Source: Nectonema munidae (taxonomy: Eukaryota; Nematomorpha; Nectonematoida; Nectonematidae). Taken from it: a DNA stretch of 64,000 bases. Both the position numbers and the translations under genes were made by a program. Positions 1 to 13,500 of this stretch are shown here, piece after piece. The stretch spans positions 1 through 64,000 of the forward strand of contig JAUIRK010000719.1 of assembly GCA_030549495.1 (NCBI GenBank), in the 5' to 3' direction. Position 1 is the first letter of the stretch. The number at the start of each line of letters is the position of its first letter. Under the pieces are notes generated by a model. The model saw only the letters and a list, made by a program, of their open reading frames with translations. It did not search any database and was not told the DNA's origin.

Positions 1-153
1 TTTCCCAACAACACCCTCAATCGTTAAAAATGGCAAATATTATTTACTCTTAGAGAAATATCTACAAACAGGACCTCTTATTAATTATACCTTTACTAAT
101 TAGAGTTAAAATTTTTATCTTTATACCATATCACTCTCTCACACTTATTTCAC

Positions 154-1228
154 ATGTCTAACCCAAAATGTGCATGTCACGATGATACCCCTAACCTTAC
201 CTCTACCCAATTAATAGCAAATCTCTTCAATGAATTCATAGCAAATTCCTCTCTAAATGCAGATGACCTTACCCTCCTTAATAATCTAAAATATGAAGTA
301 ACTCTTGCTCACTCCAACAATGAACAACTCTCTCATACTCACCACCCACATACTCCACCTTGCCCCTCATTATCTACATACGCACAAGTCTCATCCATAA
401 CCATACCTAGCTTATCCAACAACATTCAGGATAGACAAAAACCCTCTCCACCTAGGTCTAAGTCATCTCTAAATAGTGAGCTTACTCTAAAAATAGCCCC
501 CCCCTACTCCCTCTGACTCTAAAGCCGAGAAAGCTGCCTTCCGACAAAAAATAGTCAAAAACTTAGAAACCAATAAAAACAAACTTACCATCTCTAATAC
601 ACGGTTCTCAAATAGTGGCACTATTTATTTCCAATTCTCTAAACCTGAAGAAAAAGCACTAGCACATCAAACTCTCCACAATAACGGAATTAAATCCGAA
701 GATTTACCGATCCTCAAACCCCGTTTCCTACTCAGAAGCATACCTATAACCACACCACTTTCTTCTCTCTCCGAATCCATTGCTAACGAAAACTTAAACC
801 TAAAAAATATTGGCACCCTTAATACAGTACGCCAAGCCGGTAACACAGGAACCTTCTCTTATAGTGCTATATTAGAACCTAGCAACCCTAACATTTTTAA
901 ACATCTACTTAAATCTCCTATACTCTTTGTTGACGATCACATTCTCACTCTAACCTTAGCAAAACCATTACATCGCCAATGCCAGAATTGTCTAAAACAC
1001 AATCACTCAACGAACAAATGCAAAGCTGCATCACCAAATTGCGATCACTGCCGAAATCGAGGCCACTCTATATCGGAATGCATCTTCAAAAATGATTCCA
1101 CAAAACTCTCATGCTTTAATTGTCACAATCACCACAACGCTACATCCAAACATTGCGAATTCCAAATTAAACACAAACAACACATCCAAAATCAACACAA
1201 CCTTCTAATAAGCAAATTCCTATGCTAA
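154..1228 (+). pseudogene. LINE ORF1: CCHC zinc-knuckle nucleic-acid-binding protein, one frame change
   Basis: ORF1 proteins of this LINE type coat the element RNA and help its reintegration. The frame opens with ATG at 154. It runs to the C8 tract at 497-504, where it slips by one base, and then continues in the next frame to TAA at 1226-1228. The second half carries three knuckles: CQNCLKHNHSTNKC, CDHCRNRGHSISEC and CFNCHNHHNATSKHC (about 975-1160). The first half is Ser/Thr/Pro-rich and low in complexity. The stop overlaps the ORF2 start as ATGCTAA (1222-1228), a compact ORF1/ORF2 junction. The C8 tract is a natural place for slippage or for a sequencing error. Confidence 0.78.
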
Positions 1229-4200
1229 ATTTTCTCCACATTAACCTCAACCACTCTAATGCCGCTTGGACAAACCTATATAACATTCTAATTTCAAACT
1301 TTTTTGATGTAATATCTATTAACGAACCATATCCAAACCTCTCTTCTATTATACCAAATTATTTACTATATCACACGTCACCTTTATCCTGTTATTCAGC
1401 ATGCATCTACATAAAATCAACCGTTCACCACACACCATTAACACGATTCTCTTCCAACAATTTTTACTTTGTTCTTGTTCACACCAAACCTCACCCTCTT
1501 CTTTTCGCAACTCTTTACTCTCCTCCCTCACACCCAATAGCCACTCAACCACAATAGCCTCACACCAATAGCCACCCCTTCTGATTTCTCCCAATCACTA
1601 ACACTTGCAACATCCACACTCCCATCTACATAGCATTTAATTATCTCAACTGATTGCAACGCTCGATCACACATCTGGGACCACAAAGAAAACCCACGAG
1701 GACAACAAGTCATCAATTTCTTATGTTCGAACAACCTATATCTCGCTGACAAATCTAAAAACCCTACATACCAACGCTCTTGTAACAACGAACAATACAC
1801 CTCTCACATTGACCTCACAATAACCACTTCAAATACTCTCAATCTAATATCCAATTGGTCAATCTCAGACATCCCATCAGCTTCAGATCACGCCTTCATA
1901 ACATTTCAACTTCACATAAACACTACAACCATCAAAAACTATAACAACATTATAAAAAAGAACACCACTCACTGGCTTACATATCTCAACATTCTCAACA
2001 ACTCACTCCCAACATTAACATCCCTCTCCTCTCCCACTTACATCGATAAAGCAGCACTATCTCTCAATGATCATGTCTCACATTCCATCTTATCCTCCAC
2101 TCCTATCAACCCATTTCCTAAAAGAAAATATGCCTATTTCTGGACACCCGAGTTGAATGCAATAAAAAACAATCTAAAACGAATTATCAAAACCCTATGA
2201 AAATCTCCTACTCCCTTAATCATCTCAATCCATTCTACTGTTAAAAAAGAATACAAACAGGCAATACTTCAAACTAAAAAGAACTCATGTGTAAAATTCA
2301 CCAGCCAACACTCAAACAACCCATGGAACATCATCAATAGGCTAACTAAAAAGAAAAAACCTTCTATTCTCTCCGAAACAATACTTCCCTGCTCATCCGA
2401 TCATACAACACACTACAACCCTCCATTTCTATCGACAATCTTTCCCCCCGACTCTCCCTCTTCTGATCTCCCCTTTCACCACACAATTCGAGAACACTCT
2501 AAAAACATCATTCACTCCATCCAAAACCCTATTTTTCCTCCAATCACACTAAATGAATTAAACATAGCAGTAAACGCTCTTAAAACAAATGCCTCATCTA
2601 GCTTCGACCATATCTCACCCAAACATATTAAAAAATTAATACACATTCTAAACAAACATTTACTCCTTATTTTCAATGCATGCCTTACTCATTCACATTT
2701 CCCCAACGTTTGGAAAATCAGCAAACTCATACTCATTCCTAAACCCAATAAAGATTCAAGCCTCATTCAAAATTGGAGACCAATCACTCTACTACCCATA
2801 CTAGGCAAACTTTTCGAAAAAATCATTCGCAAACGTCTAGTCCACTACATCCTATCCCGTAACCTCATTTATCACACGCAATTTGCATACCTTCCCAACA
2901 AAAATACGGAAACAGCACTATCTCGTCTAACCACCTACCTTGACTCTTCTCTTTCTACTCAGAAAATTTCTTCTATAATCTTCTTAGACATAAACAACGC
3001 TTTTAACTCAGCCTGGCATCCTGCCATCATCACTAACCTTGCACACAAATCATTTCCTCCTTACATCATTAAATTTATAAGCTCATACCTTTCAAACCGC
3101 TGTCTCATTTTCCGACATCGCGCTTCACTTTGCATCCATAAGCTAACCCTCTTGACTCCCCAAGGAGGATGTCTTTCTGATATCCTCTGGATAGTTCTCA
3201 TAGACCCGCTTCTCGATCTAATCCACATCAACACTGATTTCTCCCAATGTTTTTCAGACGACATATTATTCACCTTCACCACTAACTCTCAACAAGAAAA
3301 CCTCACCAAATCCTCTTCATTTCTACTAAGGCTACAAGAAAGAGCAAACACACATAAGATATTCTTTAACTCCAGCAAAACAAACCTCATTCACTTTACA
3401 CGCAGACGCATAGAACATTTACCCCTTCATTTAAATACCTCTACTTCTATAACTGCATCAAAGACTATCAAATATCTAGGACTAAACCTTCAGTCCAACC
3501 TAAAATTTTCAATACACTTTAAAAAAATATACCAAAAACTCTCAGTCACCCTTTTTTCACTTCAAAACGCTATCTCTTATAAATGGGGCCTCCGTCCCAA
3601 ACACACCAAATACATATACATATCCTTAATCCTACCAGTAATTCAATACGGAATTCTTTCCTGGGGCATCTCCTTAAAACACCCCACAACAATACATTTT
3701 CTTAACAAGATACACCGTCTCTGTCTACTTTGCATTACCAATGCATATCGTACTACTACCACACAATGCCTAGAAATTCTAACTAACACCCTACCATTAC
3801 AACTTCAACTTAAAAAAACTATTATTAAGCGCTTCATCTTGACATACAACAACTTAATTCCCCCATTTCATCCGATCACACCCCACCACAATACTCCATC
3901 CTATTCTTTCTACTCACATCTATTAGCAAAATACGCTTCAAATATTGCTATCTACCTAGTTCATCCCTCGATACACCCATCTCTTTTAACTCACCCATCT
4001 GCACAAAACCCACTCAAAACATCCATATGCAAAAACAAATTTTTTGCAAAACAATCAATTTCATACCTTCGCTCTACCTCTTCACCAACCTCCCTACGCA
4101 TCTTCAGAGACGCCTCAAAGAAGTCCCTAAGTACCTCCTTTGCTTACGCCTTCTTCAAAGGCTCTTCCACTAGCCCCTTTTACACCCATCGATCCCAATT

Positions 4201-4990
4201 AAATCCTCTACTCTCAATCCTCGAATGCAAAATCTTTAGCCTTTTACACGCCTGCACTACGATCACTAACAACATTAACCACTTCCTTCCCCACTTTACT
4301 ACCATCCATTTCTATACCGATGCACAAAACATAATCCACGATCTCTCTCTATCACACAACATCCCATTTCCCTCCTTTCAACTCGCCTCCTCCTTAATCA
4401 ATCTTACAAAACATTTCCACATACACCTATGTTGGTGTCCTGCTCATCTAAACATACCAGAAAACTCCCTCGTAGACTACTTAGCCTCAAACTTACACCT
4501 AACCTCCCACATTCCTCTCAACTCCCTACCGCTCAAAACCTTTCTGACACACATTCACTTATCCACTCTAGAAGAATGGCAAATGTCCATATCTTCATCT
4601 CAAAATGCACTAATCTCCTCTTTACCACACATCAGCACAATTCAGACAACTTTCAAAAACAAAAAATTTACACCACCTCGTTCAACCATTCGTTGGCTAT
4701 CAAGCCATTGCCCATGCAAAGCATATCTTTTCCGAATTAAAGTAAGCGAAAATCCATACTGTTGTTTCGGATGCAACACAATAGAAACGCCATACCACCT
4801 CATATTCACATGTCAAATCTTCTCTTATCATCGCCAAGATCTTCTATTTCGCTGTCTTTCTTTACTTAACAGATCTCCAACAACACTCTCAGATCTTCTG
4901 TTACACCCAACACTACTAAAATCCCTAGCAACCCTCATTGACACCATTGAAACAACTCTCACCACCGTCGATAACCCTATAACAAACTAA
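1222..4990 (+). pseudogene. LINE ORF2: endonuclease - reverse transcriptase - RNase H polyprotein, damaged
   Basis: ORF2 nicks the target and copies the element RNA. The endonuclease begins at ATG 1222 (MLNFLHINLNHSN) and carries an EPY motif near 1327. The reading is damaged near 1555-1632 (frame change, in-frame stops), then resumes in the other frame with the endonuclease block DCNARSHIWD at 1652. A TGA at 2198 sits where Trp would be likely. From 2201 to 4990 the frame is fully open. RT blocks include NWRPITLLP (2771), FLDINNAFNSAW (about 2985), LTPQGGCLSD (3149) and CFSDDILF, where SDD replaces the usual A/YxDD. RNase H follows (FRDAS, LECK, FYTDAQN, WCPAHLN...D, about 4100-4480). A cysteine-rich tail ends the protein (about 4700-4830). 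Confidence 0.85.
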
Positions 4991-5180
4991 TCTGCTTTTC
5001 TCTTCTACTTTTAGGACAACCTATCTCATCTTCCTTAACCAACTCTCAAGCTTACGCGAGCATATCAGCTCACGCTGGAAAGTGCTTTGAAACCCACCTA
5101 CCTACCTATCTAGTTGGCTCCACCATGTTCTTATATTATTAAATTTTTTCCCATTTTTTCAAATAAATTAATAAATGAAT

Positions 5181-7409
5181 ATTCGTCCAAAATAAATCCA
5201 TGTCATTTTTTTGAGTAATATATGTATTTTTCTAAGTTGGAAATATAAAATTAAGATAAATAACTTTTAAATCTAAAAACAAATTTTTGAGAATTTAGTT
5301 ATAGTTTTCAAATAAAGGGTCCTCTTCTGATTTAAAAATTTGTTCATTTTTCCATAAATGATGCCGATCAAAATTCTCTTTTCAATATAATTTAAATTAG
5401 TTTTTTTTACAATAATTTACTAACGTATTAAGATAATGCCAATAACAAAGTTTCAATTTATATTTCGGAAATACATTATTAACAACTTTCTATAATAGCT
5501 TTTCTTCGTCCATCCCAAAAAAACACACCTCATAATATAAAGTTATAAAGGAATTGGTCCTAGAAACCTCACTATTTTTTCATACTAAATTGATATATAT
5601 ATTAGTTACCTCTAATTTAGTATTAAACATAATTACAGTTTTAATTTTTTTTTCATATTTGTCGAATCGCGTTTATAAAAATTGGTATTTGTTTGAGAAT
5701 TTCCATGACTCCAGATATTTCCATTATACTGCCCAATATTTATAATTAATTCTTACTACACTTTTATACTTTTTTTTTTATATATTTGATAGAACCATCT
5801 TCAACAATATATAATAACATTCTTTAGATGATTAACTTAGCTATACTCCATAATTATCAGAATATTTTATTTTATCATTATAAAGCGGCTTTTCAGAATT
5901 TAAAAACATAATATTTTCTGTGGTTAGGATTATTGTACCTACCAGGAAAAAAATAGATACAACCACGTAAAATATCTTGTCTTCTTGACATGCCGATAGA
6001 GCTAAAAATAAAGGTGAATAGATTTACTATAGTTATAATATAACGGCAAAGTTGTTAATATGTATAAGATATATTTGATACAATTAACACATAGATGGAA
6101 ATATAATGAAATGAACAATACAATTAAAAGTTAATCATAATAGTAATTTTTATGCTATTGATGATTTTATCTAATTATTAGATTTTGTTTTTATATAAAT
6201 ATACTTATTTGAAATATTTAATTATCTAAAAAATAAACAAATTTATATCCCTCAATATACTTTTGCCGGGGAATGTGCGATTGCCTGTAAACCAGCATAG
6301 GTGGCTTATGTATGGTGGGGCATCAATCCAACTTACAATATACTTTTTGAATTATATTTGTTAATTTTATGAACTCAATAATTCTTGCCTTAAAATGGAA
6401 ACCATTAAATAATTATTTAAAAAATTTTCCAGTAAAATATATGTTGTTTTTTGGTTGTAGATGTGTTAATTCACGGTTTTTTAATGTCCGATAAGTTAAT
6501 TCCCAGTATTGTTCTTGGTTGTTTGATTCCCACTTATTAACTAAGAAATAATGAACTTCTGATAATTTTTTCAAGATTATCCTTTGTAAATTTATTTTTT
6601 TAAGTAAATGGTCCATTGGCTTATTTATCCAAATAGGAGCTTATTTATTATTAATAATAATTTCAATAACACCATTAAAATTAAAAACGTAAAGTATTCG
6701 TACGGGAATATTGGTAGAGCAGAAAAATTATCTTAGCCCCTAGTCATGACCAGCTCCGATTCATATGTGATACACCAACTTATATGATTAATCAAATAAA
6801 AGTGATTATACATTTTAATACAAAAATATTAAATACTCCAATAATTGTATTATCTATCATATTGCATAAATGAGAAGAGAAAGGAGTCACCTAATTTATA
6901 ATTGAAATAAGTCTTATGTTTTATATATAAAAATTATATGAGATGCTTGCAATTTTAAAAACGTAATTTTTATTTATAAAATTTAACACTATCATTTTGT
7001 ATAATCGTCAGAAAGGGAAACGTTCAATTTTAACTAAATTCTTATAGTGTAAAGTTTTTGAGTAAGAATGTAGATGTATCTCATAATAAGCGCGGGTCAC
7101 AACCCATATTGGTCACATACGATTAGGAAATACTTGGTTTTGTAAATAATTGGTCTTTTGGTTTATTTAAACTCAGCCTGGAATCAACTAGAGATGTGTC
7201 GGCGTATGCAGTTTTGCAAAGTAGCTTAATTTGTGTATGGAAATTAAGAATAATAAAAGAACAAAAATTACTCTGAAGATTTGTATAGAGCACAAGCTTG
7301 CAAACTTATTGTAAGCAAAGAGGCATGTATCTATGATTTTCTAATGTTTTTAAAAATTTCTAGGTAGACTTCATTGCCGCCTCTGTTTGAAATTGTATAA
7401 ACTTTGGTG
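5181..7409. other. Intergenic AT-rich DNA upstream of the URB1-like gene
   Basis: There are no supported genes here. Short open frames lack family features. A GC-richer patch at about 6264-6335 stands out from the surroundings and may be an old repeat tail, but I cannot assign it. The bases just before 7410 should hold the URB1-like promoter and 5' UTR; no TATA or other core element is convincing. Confidence 0.5.
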
Positions 7410-7521
7410 ATGGTTGATCTCAATGATGTCGAGATGAAAGAAGATGCGACTTGTACTGAAGAAGAAACCTTGGATGTGCTATATTTTAAAAAGCAACTCT
7501 CCTCTTCTGATATCTTTGAAT
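7410..7521 (+). CDS. URB1: URB1-like exon 1 (start)
   Basis: The exon starts at ATG 7410 (MVDLNDVEMKEDATC), acidic and poorly conserved as expected for this N-terminus. The donor is GTATGC at 7522. It ends in phase 1, which fits exon 2. A TTG lies two codons upstream, so the ATG is preferred. No upstream exon is evident. Confidence 0.7.
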
Positions 7522-10500
7522 GTATGCATGCATACCTTAATTTTGTTTTAAAGTTTATTTTGTTCTCATATTTTTATCCTTTTTCTTCTATACATTGCTT
7601 GTTCGTTATATTAATGTAATGTACCTAAACTTTGAGGATTCTTTCCAGAATGTTGAGGTGTTTCTGCCTAACGAGTTTGTATATATAATTCATATAATCC
7701 TCTATTCAGGCGTCGGAAACCTATGGCACACACACACACACACCTCTATTACCAAAAACTTAACGTACCCTTTGTTTTTGACTATATTTTAAGATGAGGC
7801 ATCATAATAGTTAAGTTTTTATCGTAGCATGTTTTTTTATGATTTATTTAAACTAACTGAAGTTATCTGTCTGGTAGTATTGCTTTTCAGTTTAAATATC
7901 ACTAAAGAAAAATAATTTTAACGCGATACGAAATTATAAACGTTTGCAAATTTGGAGTTTGGACGTGTTCTTTTTAGTGACATTACAAATGCCAATTTTT
8001 TTTAAATCAGTTGAGATCACGATAAGTCAAAAGTAATTAACGTTTCTACCATGCCTAGTCTAAACAAAGAGACTCTTAAAGAATGGGTTTATATTTCGAG
8101 GATCATCCAGAAAAGAAAAGGGGCCGTAGAACGGTTTTCAAGGATAATATAGTAATATAATTTATAAATGAGGTTTGCCGAGTCACAATCCAAGATGGGA
8201 TCTATTTAATTTAGGAGTTGGGGGCGGCGGATATTTCGAAGTATTAAAAAATAATTTCCTTAAGTATTAATGAAAAAATAACTTATTTTGTTCAAGTGAA
8301 TAGTTTTAATTAATCTCCAATGCAACAAAAAACTTTAGACTGTCTTTATATGCTAATATATTTTTTTACTATCTTTATTATATTTAATTTTTATATTTGT
8401 TCCCTACGTTCTTATGTGTGATTGCAGGAGAGAACCCAAGACCTTGAGTTATCGAAACCGAGTATCTAACCAACCATTTGGCATTAAATATTAAATGTAC
8501 TTAAACAAACAATCCTATTTCAGAATATAGAGTTGTCGTAATGGATATAAATGAGTTAAATAGAGAAGATACAAAAATTGCACTTAAAATGGTGAAAGCA
8601 TTTATTCACTAAGTTAAAAAGCAGTAAACATTTTTAGTGATGCAAATGACTACGTTAATACGCTTCGAAGCATTTTTCGAAGTTTCGATATGCAATATCT
8701 TCTTGATACGCTTTTACGTTTAGAAAAAACTTTGGTAACGCAACGCCCACTTATACACCGACGTAAGCCGTAATCACAAAAAAAACACTCTTTTCGTGCT
8801 TTTAGATATACGCAAGCTTATAAAAGAACTGAAGTCCGCCAATGATGATCAGTTACAAAATTTTGTTGACCAGTATTGCAAGTTTTCTCCTCTTGCCAAA
8901 GAAGTCACGACGTTGCTGTCCAATTCTCGCAAAAGGGATATATCCGAAGTGCGCATTCTTTTTAAAATAAGCATCCTTTATTTCCTTTTGCAAAAATCAC
9001 CTTCACCCATACTTTTTAGACGTTACTCGTGTTTCAACTTCTGGACATCATCATTTTTTGTATCGCACAAAAGTTAACTCTTCACAAATCAACTGCCTTT
9101 TCAATCAGTGAAGAGTTGTTGGCGAGTAATGGATTGTTTGCTATCAACAAGTGTTTGAGCCTGACCAATTTGAAGAGTGTCAACGCAGTCGTCAAAATGT
9201 TGCTATCCTTATGCACTCTTGGCTCGCAATGTGTAAACAAGATTTTTGAGTCTGTTGAATTAGCCAGATTGACAAACAATAACATTTTTCATTTCTCATA
9301 CTCAAAATTCCACTCTGTAAGTCTATTTAAAACTTGGCGCCATTTTTAAAATGTCATTTTCATTGAAAACTTCCCATGCATTTTATTTTCAGCATAGTGC
9401 CCGCTTTACATATGGTTCAGAGGTTTTATTCAAGTCCTCTTTTTTACCATGTTTTTGTGATTTTCAGCTCTACTTAACCCAATCGTAACGGTGTGAGTAT
9501 ACAATACAGTTTTAGTTATAAAAATTCTTTTCAATTGTATTCCTAAGTTCTAGAAGCTGAATTTAGTCTATGGATTTCAATCAGAGACCTATCCTACACG
9601 AATTCTTATTTTTAACGTCAAAATTAAATTTTTTTATTTGGGATCCGCAAAAGCCATTTTTCCCACAGTGCTTTCCATTTACATAACATCTGGGAATTTT
9701 CACTATATCCACGAAACTACATTCTGAAGGATGATCAACTTTGTATCACATTTGATACAAATTCTTATCAGACTGCGAAAACACCAGGGGCGCACATCCG
9801 GGGGGAGGCGATGGGGAGGGGGCGACCGCCCCCTCCCCCCAATGTGTTTTCAGGGGGGCGAAAATTTAATTTTTTCAAGTCAAGAAATTTTTTTCAATAG
9901 TTATTTGGGAATGAATATTTTGATTATCTATTCAGTTTAAAAGCCAGAATACTCTACTTGCTTAATATTTGAGCAGAGATATTTTTTATAATGTTGGATT
10001 GTTAAATTTATAAGTAACACTGTACATAATCAAATAACTTTTTTTAAGAAAATTTGTTAATTATTATAATAAAAATATATCGAAACAAAATATTTCAGTT
10101 GTTAAAAATGTACTTGATCTATTTATGACAGCTGTCAGAATTTTATTTGTAGACAGAAATATTAAAGAAAACGCAATGATTTTCTTTTCTCGTATACTTT
10201 CATTTATGTTAGTTTGGTCCTCGGACATTTCGCCCCATTATTTTCATAAGACAGTTCCTCCCATGGACAATTCGCCCCATTATTTTCATAAGACATTTTG
10301 TTTCATGGACAATTCGCCCCGTTATTTTCATAAGACATTTTGTCTCATGGACAATTCTAAAAAATTAAGAGATAAATTGATTAATTTGAAATAATTTAAT
10401 AGAGACAAAATAAACAATATAAAATTTTTTAATAATTTTACACATATAATAAGCAAAGATGGATGAAACTAATAGCCTATGAGACAATTTGTCAGGGGGC

Positions 10501-13500
10501 AAATTGTCTATGGGGCGAAATGTCTGTCGACCGTTAGTTTAAATAATTTTTTAATTATAAGGGTTGGCTACTCAAACGTTGGCTTTTGCTGCTTATAAAA
10601 ACTTAAAAATATCAAATGAACTCTAATTCTTTATGTCTCCTATTATTTTGAAATTATTCTGAGAACAGACGGTTCCATTTTAAAATAGTGAAAATTGCTT
10701 TATTAGTTTATTTTGTTCCCTTTCTCTCTTATGTTAATTATGTAGTAAATTTTTCAATTTTGAGTAAAAGGTAAGGTGCAGCGGATGTATTTTCATTGAC
10801 AAGGCACTGATGTACCGCTTATGTCAAACTATGAACAAATTCGCATCGATGAGGAATCGAATCCAGAGGCTTCCGTGCTATGTCCATCATCTCAACCAAC
10901 CTGCCATGCTACCCATAGAGTATGCTGTAGGGGATACGTCAAATTAGTTTTCAAAAAACTTGAGTTATGCACTAAAATTTTTTAGTTTTTGTTGAAGCTC
11001 TATAACTTTTTCTGATAGACTTTTTTTCCTTAAAATTTATTATAAAAGGCAAATCATTGCAAAATGTTAAAAGTTATTTTACTTTTTGTAGCTTGTATCA
11101 ATTTAGCTTTTAAACTATTTTTGAATGATGCTGAGTAAAATGAAATAATGCGATCTTAATTTTTGTTTTATTTTTGTTTGCACAATTATAACTTGGTTTT
11201 ATACCCTTGCCCCTGAATCAATCATATTTTTTCATATAAACATCGCAGGGTGTCTAGTAGACTCTTTGCCTTTAGACTACATTCACTCATATAAAACTAT
11301 CCAACCTTCAGTTATTTATTTTCTCTATGAATCAAATTTCCTTTCATCAATTCCTCTAATGTGCCTCGTAGACTACTTCATTTTTCAAATGAAAAGCCTA
11401 TTCCACCCCCTAACATTTTTGGATTTTTTTAAACTAGTGTATATTCGATGGTTGTAGGTAAAAATGCCCCCAGAAAAAATTACTCCAGAAAAAATGCCCC
11501 CGAAATAAATGCCTCCAATTAAAAAGTAAGGAAAAATGCCCTCTAATTTTTGATTTTGAGGATTTTTTTAAATTATATAAATATTTTTATTTGGTCCCGT
11601 TTGAAAGGCTAAATTTCTTAATCTATAGGGTTTTTTCTTTATAAAGTTCTTGAAAACAATAGCAAAGGTGCAGATTTGTGGGAATGTGTTACTAAAATCA
11701 GTTAAAATACAAATTATATTTAGAAAGTGTTCTGATACACACAAAGTCCAAAAATATTTGCTGTTTTATAAAAATTTTTTTTGAATTTAAAAAATTGTCG
11801 TATGCTGAGTTTTTTAGTTTGCTTTAATTAAATTTTAAATGTTTTAGATGAAAAGTTAACTTTTTTTTTTACAAAAAAATCTTTATTTGACATATCTTTT
11901 TTAAAAATTTTAATTAATAATTTTTTGAAATTTTTTGTGCTGGGGCATTTTTTCCTAATTTAAATTGGGGCATTTTTACTGGGGCATTTTTTCCTACTTT
12001 TTAATTGGGGCATTTTTTCTTATTTTTTAATTGGGGGCATTTTTTCCTACTTTTTAATTGGGGGCATTTTTTCCGGGGGCATTTTTTCTGCGCACTATAT
12101 TCGATATGCAAATTTAATTAAAATATTTTCGCTGGAAGTATAGTATCTAAATTCACTAATTTTGTAAAAAAATATATAAGTAGTCTTATAAATTTAGGAC
12201 TTTAGGTATGCGCTGAATACACTCTATTCTAAAGGATTGCTTGAATATTTGGTCTCCCGTGGTATTTCCAGACCACTAATTTTGAAAATTGCGAGAAAAA
12301 AATTTCGCCCCCAATAATTTTGAGGATGTGCGCCCCTGCTCGACACTATGTGCTGCTATTGCACGAGGGAAAAACTTTTCTTTGCCATGAAAATTAGGCC
12401 GCTTCTGCGAATACGAAAGGACACCTCAAAGAACTTAGGCACAACTGTGTTAGATAAAGCTTTTTTTTTTGGAAAAATTAAATCACTAAAGTTGTGACAA
12501 AATAATTTCTTTTAAAATGTTTACGATAATTTTAAAGAATACCGTTATTCAATTGTTTTTTAAGAATGAAATGAAAACGCTGCGAACCGATGCACTCTTT
12601 TTTGTGACATCTTTACTGATGTACAGCGATAGCACCAACCTCCTCAAGCTAGTTCAGAATAAATGTAATTTTCCTATTTTCTTTTATTACTGTTAAAATT
12701 TTATTATATCGTGCTTTTTGAGTCTTTAGAGTGTTCGACACTCCAAAAATAAACCGTTGAGAAGAAAGGATCAGTTAAAATTAAAAACATATTGATGCTT
12801 GTAATATTTTGAGTTGTTAAATAAAATAATAAATATTTTTACTTCTTAGTTACAAAAGTAAAATGTAGCTACTAGATACAACGTGTTTAAGTATCACTTT
12901 TGTAGCTTAATAAAGGGAAAATATAAAGTGGGTGATTTCTGAAGGTTCGGATAATATATTTTATTAACTTTAAAATCTGATAACTTTTCCATTTAGATAT
13001 AATCTCTCAAATTTGTGATTAAAAATAATGTTTACTTTCGCCATCAAAAGCAAAAGTGCTTACTTGTTATAGAGAAGATATAAAAATCTTTCAGATATAT
13101 ATACTTTTATCTGTTATTATCACGTATAAATTCTTATTGATCTTTTGGAAATTTTTGTTTTTGTCTATTTTTTATGCTTGTAAACTCTGATTTTCAATAT
13201 GTAAATCATTTAAATATTTGGGTCTTGTATTTGTTTTTTTATAATTAAAATAATTGTTCTGAATTTAGTGTGGTGGGTTTAGAGAAGTTCACAAGTTTTT
13301 TTTATAATTATTTCTAGACATCCTCACTTTTTTGATTCCAACATTGATATGTGAAACAGATTCATCAGCTATAACGGCATTCTTATCTGCAATTTGCGAT
13401 AAAATTGTGTCAACAAATAATCCTCTCTTATCAAAAACTGTCAAATTGAAATTATTCAATAACACAACTCTGAAGCATTTAGTTTCCTTGTATTTTTGGA

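Larger units (their letters stand above)
1..5180 (+). mobile_element. LINE (non-LTR retrotransposon) with endonuclease, RT and RNase H; left end cut by window
   Basis: Two reading frames typical of a LINE are visible: an ORF1 with three CCHC zinc knuckles, then an ORF2 with an AP-type endonuclease, reverse transcriptase, RNase H and a C-terminal cysteine motif. A 3' tail follows with a polyadenylation-like stretch (aataaattaataaatgaat, about 5160-5180). The endonuclease start (LHINLNHSNAAW..., EPY) resembles the R1/LOA/Tad group, while the RNase H points to lineages that keep that domain (I, LOA, Tad-like), so I leave the clade open. The + strand is strongly C-rich and G-poor, unlike its surroundings. 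ORF1 has one frame change and ORF2 at least one frame change and two stops, so this copy is dead but fairly young looking. Confidence 0.88.
9785..12338. mobile_element. hAT-ended unit in a URB1 intron, with nested elements
   Basis: The ends are CAGGGGCGCACATCC (left) and its exact complement GGATGTGCGCCCCTG (right), giving 15-bp terminal inverted repeats of hAT style. The subterminal sequence at the right end (TCAAAATTATTGGGGGCGA on the minus strand) matches the termini at 34143 and 44898, so these are one family. No transposase is recognisable inside. The flanking 8-mers (gaaaacac, ctcgacac) agree only in their last four bases, so any target duplication has decayed. Two foldback elements and a SINE sit inside. 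Confidence 0.72.

Noticed and set aside
10125-10394. Open frame with repeated SPHYFHKT..MDN units
   Set aside because: It is the translation of 42-bp DNA repeats in a foldback element; the period being a multiple of three explains the frame.
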